Part shown: in pieces, positions 9,155-17,769 of the stretch | Layout of the letters: each line of letters begins with the position of its first letter | Position numbering within the stretch: the stretch's first letter is position 1 | Source: CAKUFA01 sp963627465 | GTDB lineage: Bacteria; Bacillota; Clostridia; Christensenellales; Aristaeellaceae | Direction of reading: 5' to 3' | DNA: 64,000 nt | Assembly: GCA_963627465.1 (NCBI GenBank) | Contig: CAVGBO010000016.1 | Location: 1 to 64,000, forward strand | The notes under the pieces: model-generated | Told to the model about the DNA's origin: nothing | Databases searched by the model: none | What the model saw: the letters and a program-made list of their open reading frames with translations, nothing else | Translations under genes and position numbers: made by a program

Positions 9155-9925
9155 ATGATCGAAAAGTGGAACGTCACCATTCCGCCCCTCAGCGGCGAAA
9201 AGGTTCAGCGGCGTGTTTATGTTTACATTCCCGATGATAACGACGAGGACACGGATCAGCGCTATCCTGTGCTGTACATGTTCGACGGGCACAATGTTTT
9301 CTTCGACGAAGACGCTACCTACGGCAAGTCTTGGGGACTGGGCGACTATCTGGACGAGAACCATATTCCCCTGATGGTGGTGGCCGTGGAGTGCAGCCAT
9401 GCACCGAAGAATGGTCGGCTGTCCGAGTACTCTCCTTTCAATTTCTTCGACAAGAAATTCGGTGCCGTCCGTGGCCGGGGCAAAATCACCATGGACTGGT
9501 ACGTGGATACCTTAAAGCCCATGATCGATGAACGCTATCCCACCATTCCCGACCGGGAGGCTACTTTCATTGCCGGCAGCAGCATGGGTGGTTTGATGAG
9601 CCTTTACGCTCTGGCCGCTTATCCTGAAGTCTTTGGGCGAGCCGCTGCCCTGTCGCCCTCCATCTGGGTTGCTCCCAGAAAACTGACGGAGCTGATGATG
9701 AATGCACCGCTGCATGATGGAACCGTGCTGTACATGGATTACGGCTCACGGGAGATGGCTAACCATCCCACCATTTGCCGCCACTTTGCTACGCTGACCG
9801 CCAAGCTAATGACCAAGGGCGTGCAGGTCACCAGCCGCATTGTGCCCAATGGTGATCACTGTGAAGCCTGCTGGGAAGAGCAGCTGCCTTGGATGATCAG
9901 CACCCTGATGTACGAGCGGGAATAA
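9155..9925 (+). CDS. Esterase-family alpha/beta hydrolase (first of two)
   Basis: A 256-residue cytoplasmic protein with no signal peptide. It matches the putative esterase family (PF00756, related to ferric-enterobactin esterases and S-formylglutathione hydrolases). Early strands contain YPVLYMFDGHNVFFDE. The nucleophile elbow is GSSMGGLMSLYALAAYPEVFG, with the serine before MGG. A likely catalytic histidine is in PNGDHCEACWEEQLP near the C-terminus. The reaction is ester hydrolysis or acyl transfer, substrate unknown. It is followed within about 55 bases by a second esterase-family gene and then by an ATP-grasp ligase, so the three may act in one small-molecule pathway. Confidence 0.88.
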   Translation: MIEKWNVTIPPLSGEKVQRRVYVYIPDDNDEDTDQRYPVLYMFDGHNVFFDEDATYGKSWGLGDYLDENHIPLMVVAVECSHAPKNGRLSEYSPFNFFDKKFGAVRGRGKITMDWYVDTLKPMIDERYPTIPDREATFIAGSSMGGLMSLYALAAYPEVFGRAAALSPSIWVAPRKLTELMMNAPLHDGTVLYMDYGSREMANHPTICRHFATLTAKLMTKGVQVTSRIVPNGDHCEACWEEQLPWMISTLMYERE

Positions 9926-9978
9926 GGCTTTCCCTGGAGCATACGTTTTCAAATATCACACCTGAAAGAAGATGCAGT

Positions 9979-10731
9979 ATGGAAACGCAATACTTTAAGC
10001 AATACAGCCCGGCACTGGGTCGGGACATGGAAGTCAAGGTCTACGGCCACGCCGGCAGACCGGTGCTGTTTATCCCCTGTCAGAACGGTCGATTCTTCGA
10101 CTTTGAAAATTTCCACATGACAGATGCCTGGGCTCCCTTCATTGACGCCGGACAGGTGATGGTGTTCTCCATTGACACCATTGATGCAGAAACTTGGTCG
10201 GATGGAAACGGTGACGCTTACTGGCGCATCCGCCGGTATGAGCAGTGGATTCACTTTATTGTGGATGAACTGGCGCCCTTCATGCGGGATATGGTGAACG
10301 CACGAAACGGCTGGGATGGCTATCCCGGCATTATCGCCTTCGGATGCAGCCTGGGTGCTACCCACGCTGCCAATCTGTATTTCCGTTTCCCCGGGGTCTT
10401 CGATGGGCTGCTTGCCCTCAGCGGCATTTACACGGCTTCCTACGGCTTCGGCAGCTACATGGATGAAGTAGTCTATCAGAACTCTCCAGTGGATTATCTT
10501 GCCAGTATGCCCAGCGACCATCCCTACATTGCGGAATACAACAAGCATCGGGGCATTATCTGCGTAGGGCAGGGTGCGTGGGAAGTGCCGGAAACTACCC
10601 GACGCATGGCAGAGATTTGCCAAGAGAAGGGCATTCATCTGTGGGTGGATTTCTGGGGTTATGATTGTGCTCACGACTGGGACTGGTGGTACAAGCAGGT
10701 TGCATACTTTGTGCCGAAGCTGCTCGGATAA
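9979..10731 (+). CDS. Esterase-family alpha/beta hydrolase (second of two)
   Basis: A 250-residue cytoplasmic protein of the same broad esterase family as its neighbour but clearly diverged. It starts METQYFKQYSPALGRDMEVKVYGHAG. The nucleophile elbow is AFGCSLGATHAANLYFRFPGVFDG, and a C-terminal histidine (YDCAHDWDWW) is the likely third catalytic residue. The open frame extends back to 9889, but ATG 9979 has GAAAGAAG upstream and matches the domain start, so it was chosen. It lies 53 bases after the first esterase and 29 bases before the ATP-grasp gene. The partner of this pair could be a substrate rather than a second enzyme step; this cannot be settled from sequence. Confidence 0.85.
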   Translation: METQYFKQYSPALGRDMEVKVYGHAGRPVLFIPCQNGRFFDFENFHMTDAWAPFIDAGQVMVFSIDTIDAETWSDGNGDAYWRIRRYEQWIHFIVDELAPFMRDMVNARNGWDGYPGIIAFGCSLGATHAANLYFRFPGVFDGLLALSGIYTASYGFGSYMDEVVYQNSPVDYLASMPSDHPYIAEYNKHRGIICVGQGAWEVPETTRRMAEICQEKGIHLWVDFWGYDCAHDWDWWYKQVAYFVPKLLG

Positions 10732-10760
10732 GCATACAGAAAAGAAAGGGACGATCTACC

Positions 10761-11954
10761 GTGAAGAATTTCATATTCATCTCTCCCAACTTTCCCGTGA
10801 ACTACTGGCATTTTTGCCGTGAGTTGACCAATAACGGCCTGAATGTGCTGGGCATCGGTGATCAGCCCTATGATGAACTGCTGCCTGACCTGCGTGCCAG
10901 CCTTCACGAATACTACAAGGTTTCCAGCCTGGAAAACTATGATGAAGTCTATCGGGCAGTAGCTTACTTCATTTTCAAGTACGGACGCATTGACTTTCTG
11001 GAATCCAACAACGAATATTGGCTGGAGCGTGACGCCCGGCTCCGGGACGATTTTAACATCAACTCCGGCTTCCGCAGCGTGGATATTCCGAGAATCAAGT
11101 ACAAGTCCAAGATGAAGGAGTACTACCAAAAGGTAGGTATTCCCACGGCTCGGTATCACCTTGTGGACAGCTTTGACGGCTGCAAAGCTTTTATTGATGA
11201 GGTAGGCTATCCCGTGGTGGTGAAGCCGGACAACGGTGTAGGTGCGTCCCATACCTATCGGCTGACCAATGATGATGACCTTCGTGCTTTCCTGGCAGAG
11301 CGTGAAGAAAACGTCAGCTACATCATGGAGGAGTACGTTTTCGCAGAGGTGAACTCCTACGATGCCGTCATTGACTCCAACGGCAATCCCTTGTTCGAAA
11401 CCGGGAACGTGACCCCCATGTCCATCATGGACATTGTGAATACCGGGGATAACTCCATCTACTACATTGTGAAGGAACTTGCCGATGATGTCCGTGCCGC
11501 AGGCCGTGCCACGGTGAAGAGCTTCGGCGTCCGCAGCCGGTTCGTCCACTTTGAGTTCTTCCGCCTGACCCAGGATCAGCCCAGCCTCGGCAAGAAGGGT
11601 CAAGTCGTAGCGCTGGAAGTGAATATGCGCCCCTGCGGCGGCATTTCTCCCGATATGATGAACTATGCCAACAGCACCGATGTGTACAAGATCTGGGCAG
11701 ACATGATCGCCTTTGATCATTCGGACAAAGGCGTAGGTGAGCGGGGCTATTGCGCCTTCTGCGGCCGCAGAGACGGCCATCACTTTGTGCTGGATCACGA
11801 TGCACTGATGGCCAAGTATGCCGGAGCCATTCGCGTAGCTGGACGTGTGCCAGATGCCCTTTCCGGCGCCATGGGCAACCAGATGTACCTGGGGGTGTTC
11901 CCCACGAAGGAAGCCATGGACGACTTCTATGCAGACGCACTGAAGGAGTATTAA
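10761..11954 (+). CDS. ATP-grasp domain protein, putative carboxylate-amine/thiol ligase
   Basis: Cytoplasmic enzyme of 397 residues. The N-terminal pre-grasp domain (VKNFIFISPNFPVNYW) resembles those of carbamoyl-phosphate-synthase-like ligases. The ATP-grasp core has KYKSKMKEYYQKVGIPTARY, the nucleotide-binding strand YPVVVKPDNGVGAS and the hinge YIMEEYV. Mg-binding residues are in VHFEFFRL and LEVNMRPCGGISPDMM. Such enzymes activate a carboxylate as an acyl-phosphate and join it to an amine or thiol; the substrate is unknown. The start is GTG 10761, with AAAGAAAGGG about 10 bases upstream; the longer frame from 10665 runs inside the esterase gene. A terminator follows at 11971. Confidence 0.86.
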   Translation: MKNFIFISPNFPVNYWHFCRELTNNGLNVLGIGDQPYDELLPDLRASLHEYYKVSSLENYDEVYRAVAYFIFKYGRIDFLESNNEYWLERDARLRDDFNINSGFRSVDIPRIKYKSKMKEYYQKVGIPTARYHLVDSFDGCKAFIDEVGYPVVVKPDNGVGASHTYRLTNDDDLRAFLAEREENVSYIMEEYVFAEVNSYDAVIDSNGNPLFETGNVTPMSIMDIVNTGDNSIYYIVKELADDVRAAGRATVKSFGVRSRFVHFEFFRLTQDQPSLGKKGQVVALEVNMRPCGGISPDMMNYANSTDVYKIWADMIAFDHSDKGVGERGYCAFCGRRDGHHFVLDHDALMAKYAGAIRVAGRVPDALSGAMGNQMYLGVFPTKEAMDDFYADALKEY

Positions 11955-11970
11955 GCAAAGCAGTCAATCG

Positions 11971-12010
11971 CCGGCAGCGGATGGTTTGTTTCCGCTGCCG
12001 GTTTTGTCTT
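11971..12010 (+). terminator. Rho-independent terminator
   Basis: CCGGCAGCGGA (11971-11981) pairs perfectly with TCCGCTGCCGG (11991-12001), followed by TTTTGTCTTTT. It closes the esterase/ATP-grasp operon. Confidence 0.9.
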
Positions 12011-12046
12011 TTGGTGGAGGCTTTCCTCCCAAATTTCCCCGGGTGC

Positions 12047-12076
12047 TTGCCTTTTTTCCTTTTCCTATGGTACAAT
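12047..12076 (+). promoter_or_regulatory. Predicted promoter of the Ig-like secreted protein gene
   Basis: TTGCCT and TACAAT are separated by 18 bases. The box lies just downstream of the preceding terminator and about 65 bases before the gene. Confidence 0.55.
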
Positions 12077-12141
12077 ATCGCGGGATAGGATGAAGTCAGG
12101 GATTTCCCTGTTATTTGTTATGCGAGAGGAAAGTGACCTGC

Positions 12142-13662
12142 ATGAAGAAGGCTGCCTTTGCACTGCTGCTTGTTTGCCTGCTGACCCTGTGTGCCTGTGC
12201 TTGTGCGCAGACTTTCACCTTCGATGATATTGCCGCCACCCTGTCCATTGATGACAGCTATATTCTGCTCACTCCTGACAACCTGGCACAGCATCCGGAA
12301 TGGGTTGCTTCAGAAGGTTCCACGCCGGAAGCCTTGGCAGCGCAATGGCGGACGAATGGGATTCTGCTGGTAGCTGACTCCTCCGATGGTGTGACTCGCT
12401 TTGTTCTCACTGCCGTGCAGGACGATGATGCGGAGCAGTATTATGACCTGGATCAGCAAGCTACCGCTTGCCGCAGCACTTTCCGCAAGCAGCACCTGAA
12501 AGGAACCGCCTATAAGGCAGATGGCTATACGTATCAATCTGCCGAATGGAAAAAGTTCAGCACTAACGGCCGCTTCCTGACCCTGAAATACAAGCGCACC
12601 ACCGATGGCGGCACCTATCGAGGCTATGCATATCGGACGGTTCGCAATGGCTACACCATCACCTTGGATTATCAGGTCTATGGCCGCAGCCTGAAAACAG
12701 CCGACAGCAACGCCCTGAGCAAAATCATGTCCGGTTTTGCCTTCACCAGTATCGCCATCAAGCCTGACACGGCTGTTGGGAAAGTAACCTTCACCTCCAC
12801 GCCCCCTTCCGAAACCAACACCGGCAGTTTTACCGTATCCGGCACAGGCACGGCAGGTCTGAAGGTCATCGGCGTGATGATGCGCATGTCCTCCAACGAT
12901 CGCATTCTGGTGGAGGATACCATCAACAAGTCTGGAGAGTTCGACCTGAAGATGAGCCTGCCAAGCGAAGGCGTGTGGCTCATGACCGTTACGGTGGAAA
13001 ACGGTTCTACCGTAACTCAGGAAGAAGTATTCGAAACCACCACCTATCAGTCCACCCTGCTGCCGGTTAACCTTGACGAGGAAGTTCCTGCTCAGTTGAG
13101 CAGCGACAAACTGGTGATTTCCGGCAAAACCATTCAGGGTGTTACCGTCCAGTGCATCGTGAATGACACCTACTACGATAAACTTGTTCGTACCAACAAC
13201 AATGGCACCTTCTCCTTTAAGATTGACACCTCCGAAGAGGGGGATTATAACATCACCCTGACCTTCCAGAAGAAGAATTATGACACCAGGCGCTACACCT
13301 TCACGGCCAACCGTACACTGACGGAAGCTGACCTGAAGGCGCAGTACATCGAAGAGGCCATTAAGCCTGCCTATTCCACCCTGACGAAAAAGCTGACCGG
13401 CTACACCGGGCGCATCATGAAGTACAAACTGTACGCTGTGAAGATCGCCCAAGAGGGAGAGCAGTGGATTATCACCATGGCCATGGACAAGACCAAGAGC
13501 GGTGCATACAAGAACTTCGTTGTTGTTACCACCACCCAGGAACCCAACTTCTCCATGGACAGTCAGCAAACCATGTATGGCCGCTGCACCGGCGCTTATG
13601 AAACCACGGATGGGGAGAAAACTGTTTCCTATCCAGGCTTTGAGCTGTTGTTCTGGGATTGA
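12142..13662 (+). CDS. Secreted protein with bacterial Ig-like repeats
   Basis: A 506-residue exported protein; the family of the N-terminal half is not recognised. The signal peptide (MKKAAFALLLVCLLTLCACACA) is Cys-rich, but no clean lipobox is seen. Residues about 30-210 form an unknown domain with YKRTTDGGTYRGYAYRTV. Two Ig-like beta-sandwich segments follow at about 215-310 (SETNTGSFTVSGTGTAGL) and 315-405 (LVISGKTIQGVTVQC, NNNGTFSFKIDTSEEG). A C-terminal domain of about 90 residues ends at FELLFWD. ATG 12142 was chosen because AGAGGAAAG precedes it; the frame is open from 12115. It is a single-gene unit with its own promoter and terminator. An adhesive or wall-surface role is a guess. 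Confidence 0.8.
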   Translation: MKKAAFALLLVCLLTLCACACAQTFTFDDIAATLSIDDSYILLTPDNLAQHPEWVASEGSTPEALAAQWRTNGILLVADSSDGVTRFVLTAVQDDDAEQYYDLDQQATACRSTFRKQHLKGTAYKADGYTYQSAEWKKFSTNGRFLTLKYKRTTDGGTYRGYAYRTVRNGYTITLDYQVYGRSLKTADSNALSKIMSGFAFTSIAIKPDTAVGKVTFTSTPPSETNTGSFTVSGTGTAGLKVIGVMMRMSSNDRILVEDTINKSGEFDLKMSLPSEGVWLMTVTVENGSTVTQEEVFETTTYQSTLLPVNLDEEVPAQLSSDKLVISGKTIQGVTVQCIVNDTYYDKLVRTNNNGTFSFKIDTSEEGDYNITLTFQKKNYDTRRYTFTANRTLTEADLKAQYIEEAIKPAYSTLTKKLTGYTGRIMKYKLYAVKIAQEGEQWIITMAMDKTKSGAYKNFVVVTTTQEPNFSMDSQQTMYGRCTGAYETTDGEKTVSYPGFELLFWD

Positions 13663-13676
13663 TGGAAAGAAGCAAG

Positions 13677-13726
13677 AACGAGGGACTGTGAAAAAATTAG
13701 ATGCTCACAGTCCCTCGTTCTTTTTG
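13677..13726 (+). terminator. Rho-independent terminator
   Basis: AACGAGGGACTGTGA (13677-13691) pairs perfectly with TCACAGTCCCTCGTT (13705-13719), followed by CTTTTTGTTGTT. It ends the Ig-like protein gene. Confidence 0.92.
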
Positions 13727-13946
13727 TTGTTCATCACGGAAAGTTAGAGAAAAGGGAGCACAAGAACCTGCTGCCATGAAGAAGGATCTTTTCGTTGGAA
13801 CCTGCGTGAATATGAGGGCAAGATGCAAAAATGTGGCAAGCAAGGAATGTCGCGTTTGTAGAGAGCATCGATACGCTCTTCGCCACCATGCCATCACAGC
13901 AAGCCCTGAAATACTTCATTACATTCGTCCATAAGAATTGCAAAAA
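13727..13946. other. Gene-free interval between two convergent terminators
   Basis: About 220 bases with no convincing gene. A 52-codon frame beginning ATG at 13776 (MKKDLFVGTCVNMRARC) lacks a ribosome binding site at proper distance and resembles nothing I know. I see no repeat or RNA motif of note here. Confidence 0.6.
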
Positions 13947-13991
13947 GCCAAAAAGGAACCTGCCAAGCTTTTCAGCCCGGCAGGTTCCCTT
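13947..13991 (-). terminator. Rho-independent terminator of the FAD reductase gene
   Basis: On the minus strand, GGAACCTGCC (13988-13979) pairs with GGCAGGTTCC (13964-13955), followed by TTTTTGGCTTTTTG. It lies 22 bases after the stop codon of the reductase. Confidence 0.9.
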
Positions 13992-14012
13992 TGTCATGAT
14001 TGATGTTGTTTC

Positions 14013-15809
14013 TTACTTGCCTGCGTTGGCAACAGCGCTTTCTGCTGCAATCTTACCCCAGGTTGCGCAGATGCCGTGACCAATGCCGCCGATGGTGTTG
14101 TGTCCGGCAATATTGGCCGAGCCAATGATTTCACCTGCCAGGTACACGTTGCCGATGGCCGTGCCATCTTCACGCATCAGCTGGGCAGAACCGTTGATCC
14201 GGGGACCGCCAGCCGTCATCATCAGATACGGCACGGTATACACTGCATAGTAGGGGCCTTCTTCGAAGGAAAGCAGATTATCCGTACGTCCGAATACGCT
14301 GTCTTCGCCCTTCTTCACATCCTCATTATACTGAGTCAGGGTCGCTTCCAGATTCGGCGTATGAATCATTTCAGCAAGCTCACTGATGGTATCCGCCTTG
14401 AACACATAGCCCTTCTCAATGAGTTCGTTGATCTTCTCCTCGTTGGTGAAGGCGGCAGAGTTGCTCATCATGCCGGTGAACAGTGCCTGATCGTCCGTCA
14501 GCATGTTTTCCGTAAGCACCACATAGATGATGTTCTGGTCGCTGGTACGCCACACGGTGCGCTTATCCATGCTGGTGGCCTTGGGCTCGTTGAAAACCCG
14601 GTCGCCATTGGTATTGATCCACACAGCGCCATTGTAATTGATGTTGCAGCGGAGAGATGCTTGGAAGCCGGTTACAGGCACGGACCCGCCATAGCAGGAG
14701 CTGTAATCCATGTTATCAAAGGCAGCACCAGCCTTGCGAGCAAAGTCGTAGCCACTGCCGATGGCGGTGTTCGGATCGTTGGACGTAATGTTGGTGAAAT
14801 TGAATTCCTTCAGCCAGCGTTCACAATAGCCATAACCTCCGGTTGCAATCACGGTAGAAGGAGCAGCAATCTCCTTTTCGCCGACCACAACGCCTGTCAC
14901 GTCCCCTGCTTCATTCAGGGTAATATCCGTTACCAGGGTATCCAAGCACAGCTGAACCTGACCTGCGTCAATGTAGGGCTGCAATTTGTTCATCAAGCCC
15001 CGCACAAAATAGGAACCGCCGCCGGAGGATGCACCGCCTGCCGTATAAGTCACGCGGTTGATGTCCATGGTCAGGTAACTGCCGCTGTCCACCTTATCAG
15101 AGAACTCAACGCCCACATCCTGCTGCAGCCAGTCAATGGCCTCGCCGGAGCGTTCCGAGTGTACCTTAGCGATTTCCGTGTTCATGTACTGTTCGCCGCC
15201 GCCCAGGTTCACAAAATCCTGATAGAACAACTCCGGGCTATCCTCAATGCCTGCATTCTTCTGAATTTGATAGCAGGCACCGCTGATGGAACCGCCGGCG
15301 GTGTTTGCCGAACCGCCTACCCGGTAATTCTGCTCCAACACCAGCACCTTTGCACCCAGCTCAACTGCACGGACGCTGGCCACAAGGCCGGCCATGCCTG
15401 CGCCAACCACGATTACATCCGGCTCAAGGGTAATGTCCAGCTCAGCCTTTTCCTGGGTTTCTTCGCCGGACAAAGCTGCCTTCACGGCTTCCTTGATGGC
15501 CTCGGAAGTCACCGTAGCACTGGCAACAGCATCCACATCTGTGGATTGAGCATCAACGATTTTTGCAGGCATCTGCTCAATAGCCGGATCAGAAATACCA
15601 GCCGTTTCGTTATGCTCCACGACCTCCACCGCCGTGATCTTGCCGCCGGACACGGTAACAGCTACCTTCACTGCGCCGCCCATGCCGTTGGCACTTCCTT
15701 CATACACGCCGTCGGCAGGCATAGCATCCGCCAACGCCATCAGTGGCATCAGGCAGGCCAGCACAACAGCCAGCATGACGCTCAACAGGGAAGAAAACCT
15801 TCTTTTCAT
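14013..15809 (-). CDS. Secreted FMN-binding/FAD-dependent reductase (fumarate/urocanate reductase-like)
   Basis: A 598-residue exported flavoprotein of the flavocytochrome c / fumarate reductase superfamily. The signal peptide is MKRRFSSLLSVMLAVVLACL. An FMN_bind domain at about 32-115 has D93-A-V-A-S-A-T99, where ApbE would attach FMN to the threonine. The FAD domain begins with DVIVVGAGMAGL (residues 131-142) and a VLVLEQNYRVGGSANTAGG stretch. The C-terminus contains GGPRINGSAQL and NTIGGIGHGICATWG. No CxxCH haem motif is present. Members reduce unsaturated acids such as fumarate, urocanate or methacrylate as external electron acceptors; the substrate here is unknown. An AAAGGAGG site supports the start. 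It is divergent from an AraC-type regulator that probably controls it. Confidence 0.88.
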   Translation of the reverse strand: MKRRFSSLLSVMLAVVLACLMPLMALADAMPADGVYEGSANGMGGAVKVAVTVSGGKITAVEVVEHNETAGISDPAIEQMPAKIVDAQSTDVDAVASATVTSEAIKEAVKAALSGEETQEKAELDITLEPDVIVVGAGMAGLVASVRAVELGAKVLVLEQNYRVGGSANTAGGSISGACYQIQKNAGIEDSPELFYQDFVNLGGGEQYMNTEIAKVHSERSGEAIDWLQQDVGVEFSDKVDSGSYLTMDINRVTYTAGGASSGGGSYFVRGLMNKLQPYIDAGQVQLCLDTLVTDITLNEAGDVTGVVVGEKEIAAPSTVIATGGYGYCERWLKEFNFTNITSNDPNTAIGSGYDFARKAGAAFDNMDYSSCYGGSVPVTGFQASLRCNINYNGAVWINTNGDRVFNEPKATSMDKRTVWRTSDQNIIYVVLTENMLTDDQALFTGMMSNSAAFTNEEKINELIEKGYVFKADTISELAEMIHTPNLEATLTQYNEDVKKGEDSVFGRTDNLLSFEEGPYYAVYTVPYLMMTAGGPRINGSAQLMREDGTAIGNVYLAGEIIGSANIAGHNTIGGIGHGICATWGKIAAESAVANAGK

Positions 15810-15927
15810 GAAATTGCCTCCTTTTTCCCTTGGGGAAACTGTACTTTTATGGTATCATGTTCGTGAAGAAAATAACATGTTCATTCCGTTTCGTTTTTGT
15901 GATTATCATGCATGGGAGGTTATGATC

Positions 15928-16782
15928 TTGAAACGATATCCCCGGCTTGACTCCTATAAAATCACCAGTGATCCTCTCTCTGACTTTCTGGCCGCTTTTC
16001 ATTTTCAGATTGAGTATTATACCAACTGGCCTGTGCAGGATCACAAAACTCTGCGGAATATTATTTGTCCTCAGTGCAAGCTGATCCTGCTGGAACAGGG
16101 ATCTTGCCGCATTGAAACAGCGGATACTTCCTATACGGCTACGTCCGGCAGCTGTATTTTTGTGCCGCCTTACACCGTCTATGACGCGGAGACTTACGAA
16201 GGCGTCAACTCCTATGAGCTGTTCTTTAATGTGCTGCCCATTGCCATGGAGCAGGAATTTCTTGAACAGGCAGATTTGCAGCGCATTACACTCTTTCAAG
16301 AGCTCTTTCAGAAGGAGGACTTCAGCCTGATGGCTGCATGCTATCAGGCGCTCCGGAAGCAATCATCCGGTGCCTATGCGCAGCTGAATGCTTTGCTTAC
16401 CCTGCTGCTGATCCGCATTTTCCAATCAAGAGGTACTTCTTTTACACCCCTGCCGGAAAGTCACAGCAAAGAGCAGGATTTGATGCGCAAACTATTCATC
16501 TATCTGGAAAAGCATCTGTCAGAACCTCTCCACGTACAGCAGGTATGCGATGAACTGCAAATATCCCAAAGCTACCTGTGGCGGTGCTGTAAGAACACCA
16601 TGGGTATCTCCCCTAGCCAAACCATCATGCGCTACAAGCTGCGCTATGCCCAGTCTCTGCTGAAAAATCAGGAATTAAGCATCGCCCAGGTAGCCGAAGG
16701 CATCGGCATGGATCCCTATTACTTCAGCAGCCAATTCAAGAAGCAATTCTTTCTCTCCCCTTCCGCCTATCGAAAGAAATAA
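15928..16782 (+). CDS. AraC-family transcriptional regulator
   Basis: Cytoplasmic DNA-binding regulator of 284 residues. The N-terminal part (to about residue 150) is cupin-like: GSCRIETADTSYTATSGSCIFVPPY has the usual turn pattern of an effector-binding barrel. The C-terminal two-helix-turn-helix domain covers about 185-284. It contains VQQVCDELQISQSYLWRCCKNTMGISP and a terminal segment IAQVAEGIGMDPYYFSSQFKK. The start is placed at TTG 15928 because GGGAGG lies 8 bases upstream; ATG 15922 is too close to it and ATG 15877 lacks a clear site. It lies divergently beside the secreted flavin reductase, the usual layout for a local regulator. The inducer is unknown. Confidence 0.9.
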   Translation: MKRYPRLDSYKITSDPLSDFLAAFHFQIEYYTNWPVQDHKTLRNIICPQCKLILLEQGSCRIETADTSYTATSGSCIFVPPYTVYDAETYEGVNSYELFFNVLPIAMEQEFLEQADLQRITLFQELFQKEDFSLMAACYQALRKQSSGAYAQLNALLTLLLIRIFQSRGTSFTPLPESHSKEQDLMRKLFIYLEKHLSEPLHVQQVCDELQISQSYLWRCCKNTMGISPSQTIMRYKLRYAQSLLKNQELSIAQVAEGIGMDPYYFSSQFKKQFFLSPSAYRKK

Positions 16783-16811
16783 ATCGCCCAAAACTTTTTC
16801 GTGCTAAAGTG

Positions 16812-16840
16812 TTGACATATTCGCTTTCTTGTGTTAGTAT
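16812..16840 (+). promoter_or_regulatory. Predicted promoter of the polar amino-acid ABC operon
   Basis: TTGACA and TAGTAT are separated by 17 bases, about 65 bases before the substrate-binding protein gene. The -35 box is perfect. Confidence 0.65.
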
Positions 16841-16905
16841 GATAAAGCGTTGAAGGCAAGTAGCCTTCTCCGATTCAACAAAACGAAGTTACGGAGGCGG
16901 TTCCT

Positions 16906-17679
16906 ATGAAGAAGATGTTCGCAATGCTGCTGGCACTGGCGATGTGCCTGATGTCCGTTTGTGCTTTCGCTGAGGATTCCGACATGGCCTATGTGAAGGG
17001 CAAGGGCAAGCTGGTGGTTGGCATTACCGACTTTGAGCCCATGGATTACAAGGATGCAGACGGTGATTGGGTGGGCTTTGATGCCGACATGGCCAAAGCC
17101 TTTGCCGAGTACCTGGGTGTGGAAGTCGAATTCGTTGAAATCGACTGGGACAGCAAGGTGTTGGAGCTGAACAGCAAGAACATTGACTGCGTATGGAACG
17201 GCATGACCCTGACGGATGAAGTGAAGAGTGCCATGAGCTGCTCCAATGCCTACCTGAACAATGCTCAGGTGGTTGTTGTACCCAAGGACGTGGCAGACAA
17301 GTATCAGACGGTAGAAAGCCTTGCCGGACTGACCTTTGCCGTAGAAGCAGGCAGTGCCGGTGAAGCAGCTGTAACCGAGCTGGGATTGACCGCTACCCCC
17401 GTTGCTTCCCAGGCTGATGCCCTGATGGAAGTTGCTGCCGGCACTTCCGATGCCGCTGTCATCGATGCCCTGATGGCTGCCGCCATGGTGGGCGATGATA
17501 CCAGCTACGCTTCCCTCACCTATACGGTAGGCCTCACCACGGAAGAATACGGCGTTGGCTTCCGTCTCGGTTCTGACCTGACCGAAGCACTGAATGCGTT
17601 CTTTGTATCCTCCTATGACACCCTGCAGGAAGCTGCTCAGGCCTATGCCGTGCAGGCTGCACTGATTGAGCAGAAGTAA
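16906..17679 (+). CDS. Amino-acid ABC transporter substrate-binding protein
   Basis: Extracytoplasmic receptor of the polar amino-acid (SBP_bac_3) family, 257 residues. The signal peptide MKKMFAMLLALAMCLMSVCAFA ends in an A-x-A-like site rather than a lipobox. The mature domain starts with GKLVVGITDFEPMDYKD and has VGFDADMAKAFAEYLGVEVEFVEIDW, WNGMTLTDE and LAGLTFAVEAGSAGE, all typical of GlnH/FliY-type receptors. An ACGGAGG site precedes ATG 16906. The permease and ATPase genes follow after a strong hairpin. The ligand could be glutamine, cystine, arginine or similar; the sequence does not decide. Confidence 0.93.
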   Translation: MKKMFAMLLALAMCLMSVCAFAEDSDMAYVKGKGKLVVGITDFEPMDYKDADGDWVGFDADMAKAFAEYLGVEVEFVEIDWDSKVLELNSKNIDCVWNGMTLTDEVKSAMSCSNAYLNNAQVVVVPKDVADKYQTVESLAGLTFAVEAGSAGEAAVTELGLTATPVASQADALMEVAAGTSDAAVIDALMAAAMVGDDTSYASLTYTVGLTTEEYGVGFRLGSDLTEALNAFFVSSYDTLQEAAQAYAVQAALIEQK

Positions 17680-17690
17680 TACCACGCTTG

Positions 17691-17735
17691 CAGCACGTTC
17701 GGGAGCCTTCCGAAAACGGGAGGTTCCCGATGCTG
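17691..17735 (+). terminator. Intercistronic hairpin between binding-protein and permease genes
   Basis: TCGGGAGCCTTCCG (17699-17712) pairs, with a few G-T or mismatched positions, with CGGGAGGTTCCCGA (17717-17730) around an AAAA loop. CAGCA (17691-17695) and TGCTG (17731-17735) extend the stem. There is no T-run, so it may act as a partial terminator or mRNA-stabilising structure raising the level of binding protein over permease. Confidence 0.7.
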
Positions 17736-17769
17736 TGTTTATCACCATGTGAAAGGGCGATCATGTATC

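Noticed and set aside
9889..9978. Upstream extension of the second esterase
   Set aside because: It runs through the end of the first esterase gene and the gap, without a ribosome binding site; the domain begins at 9979.
13776..13934. Small plus-strand frame of 52 codons in the gap before the flavin reductase
   Set aside because: No ribosome binding site at a usable distance, no match to a known small protein, and it lies after a strong terminator without a promoter.
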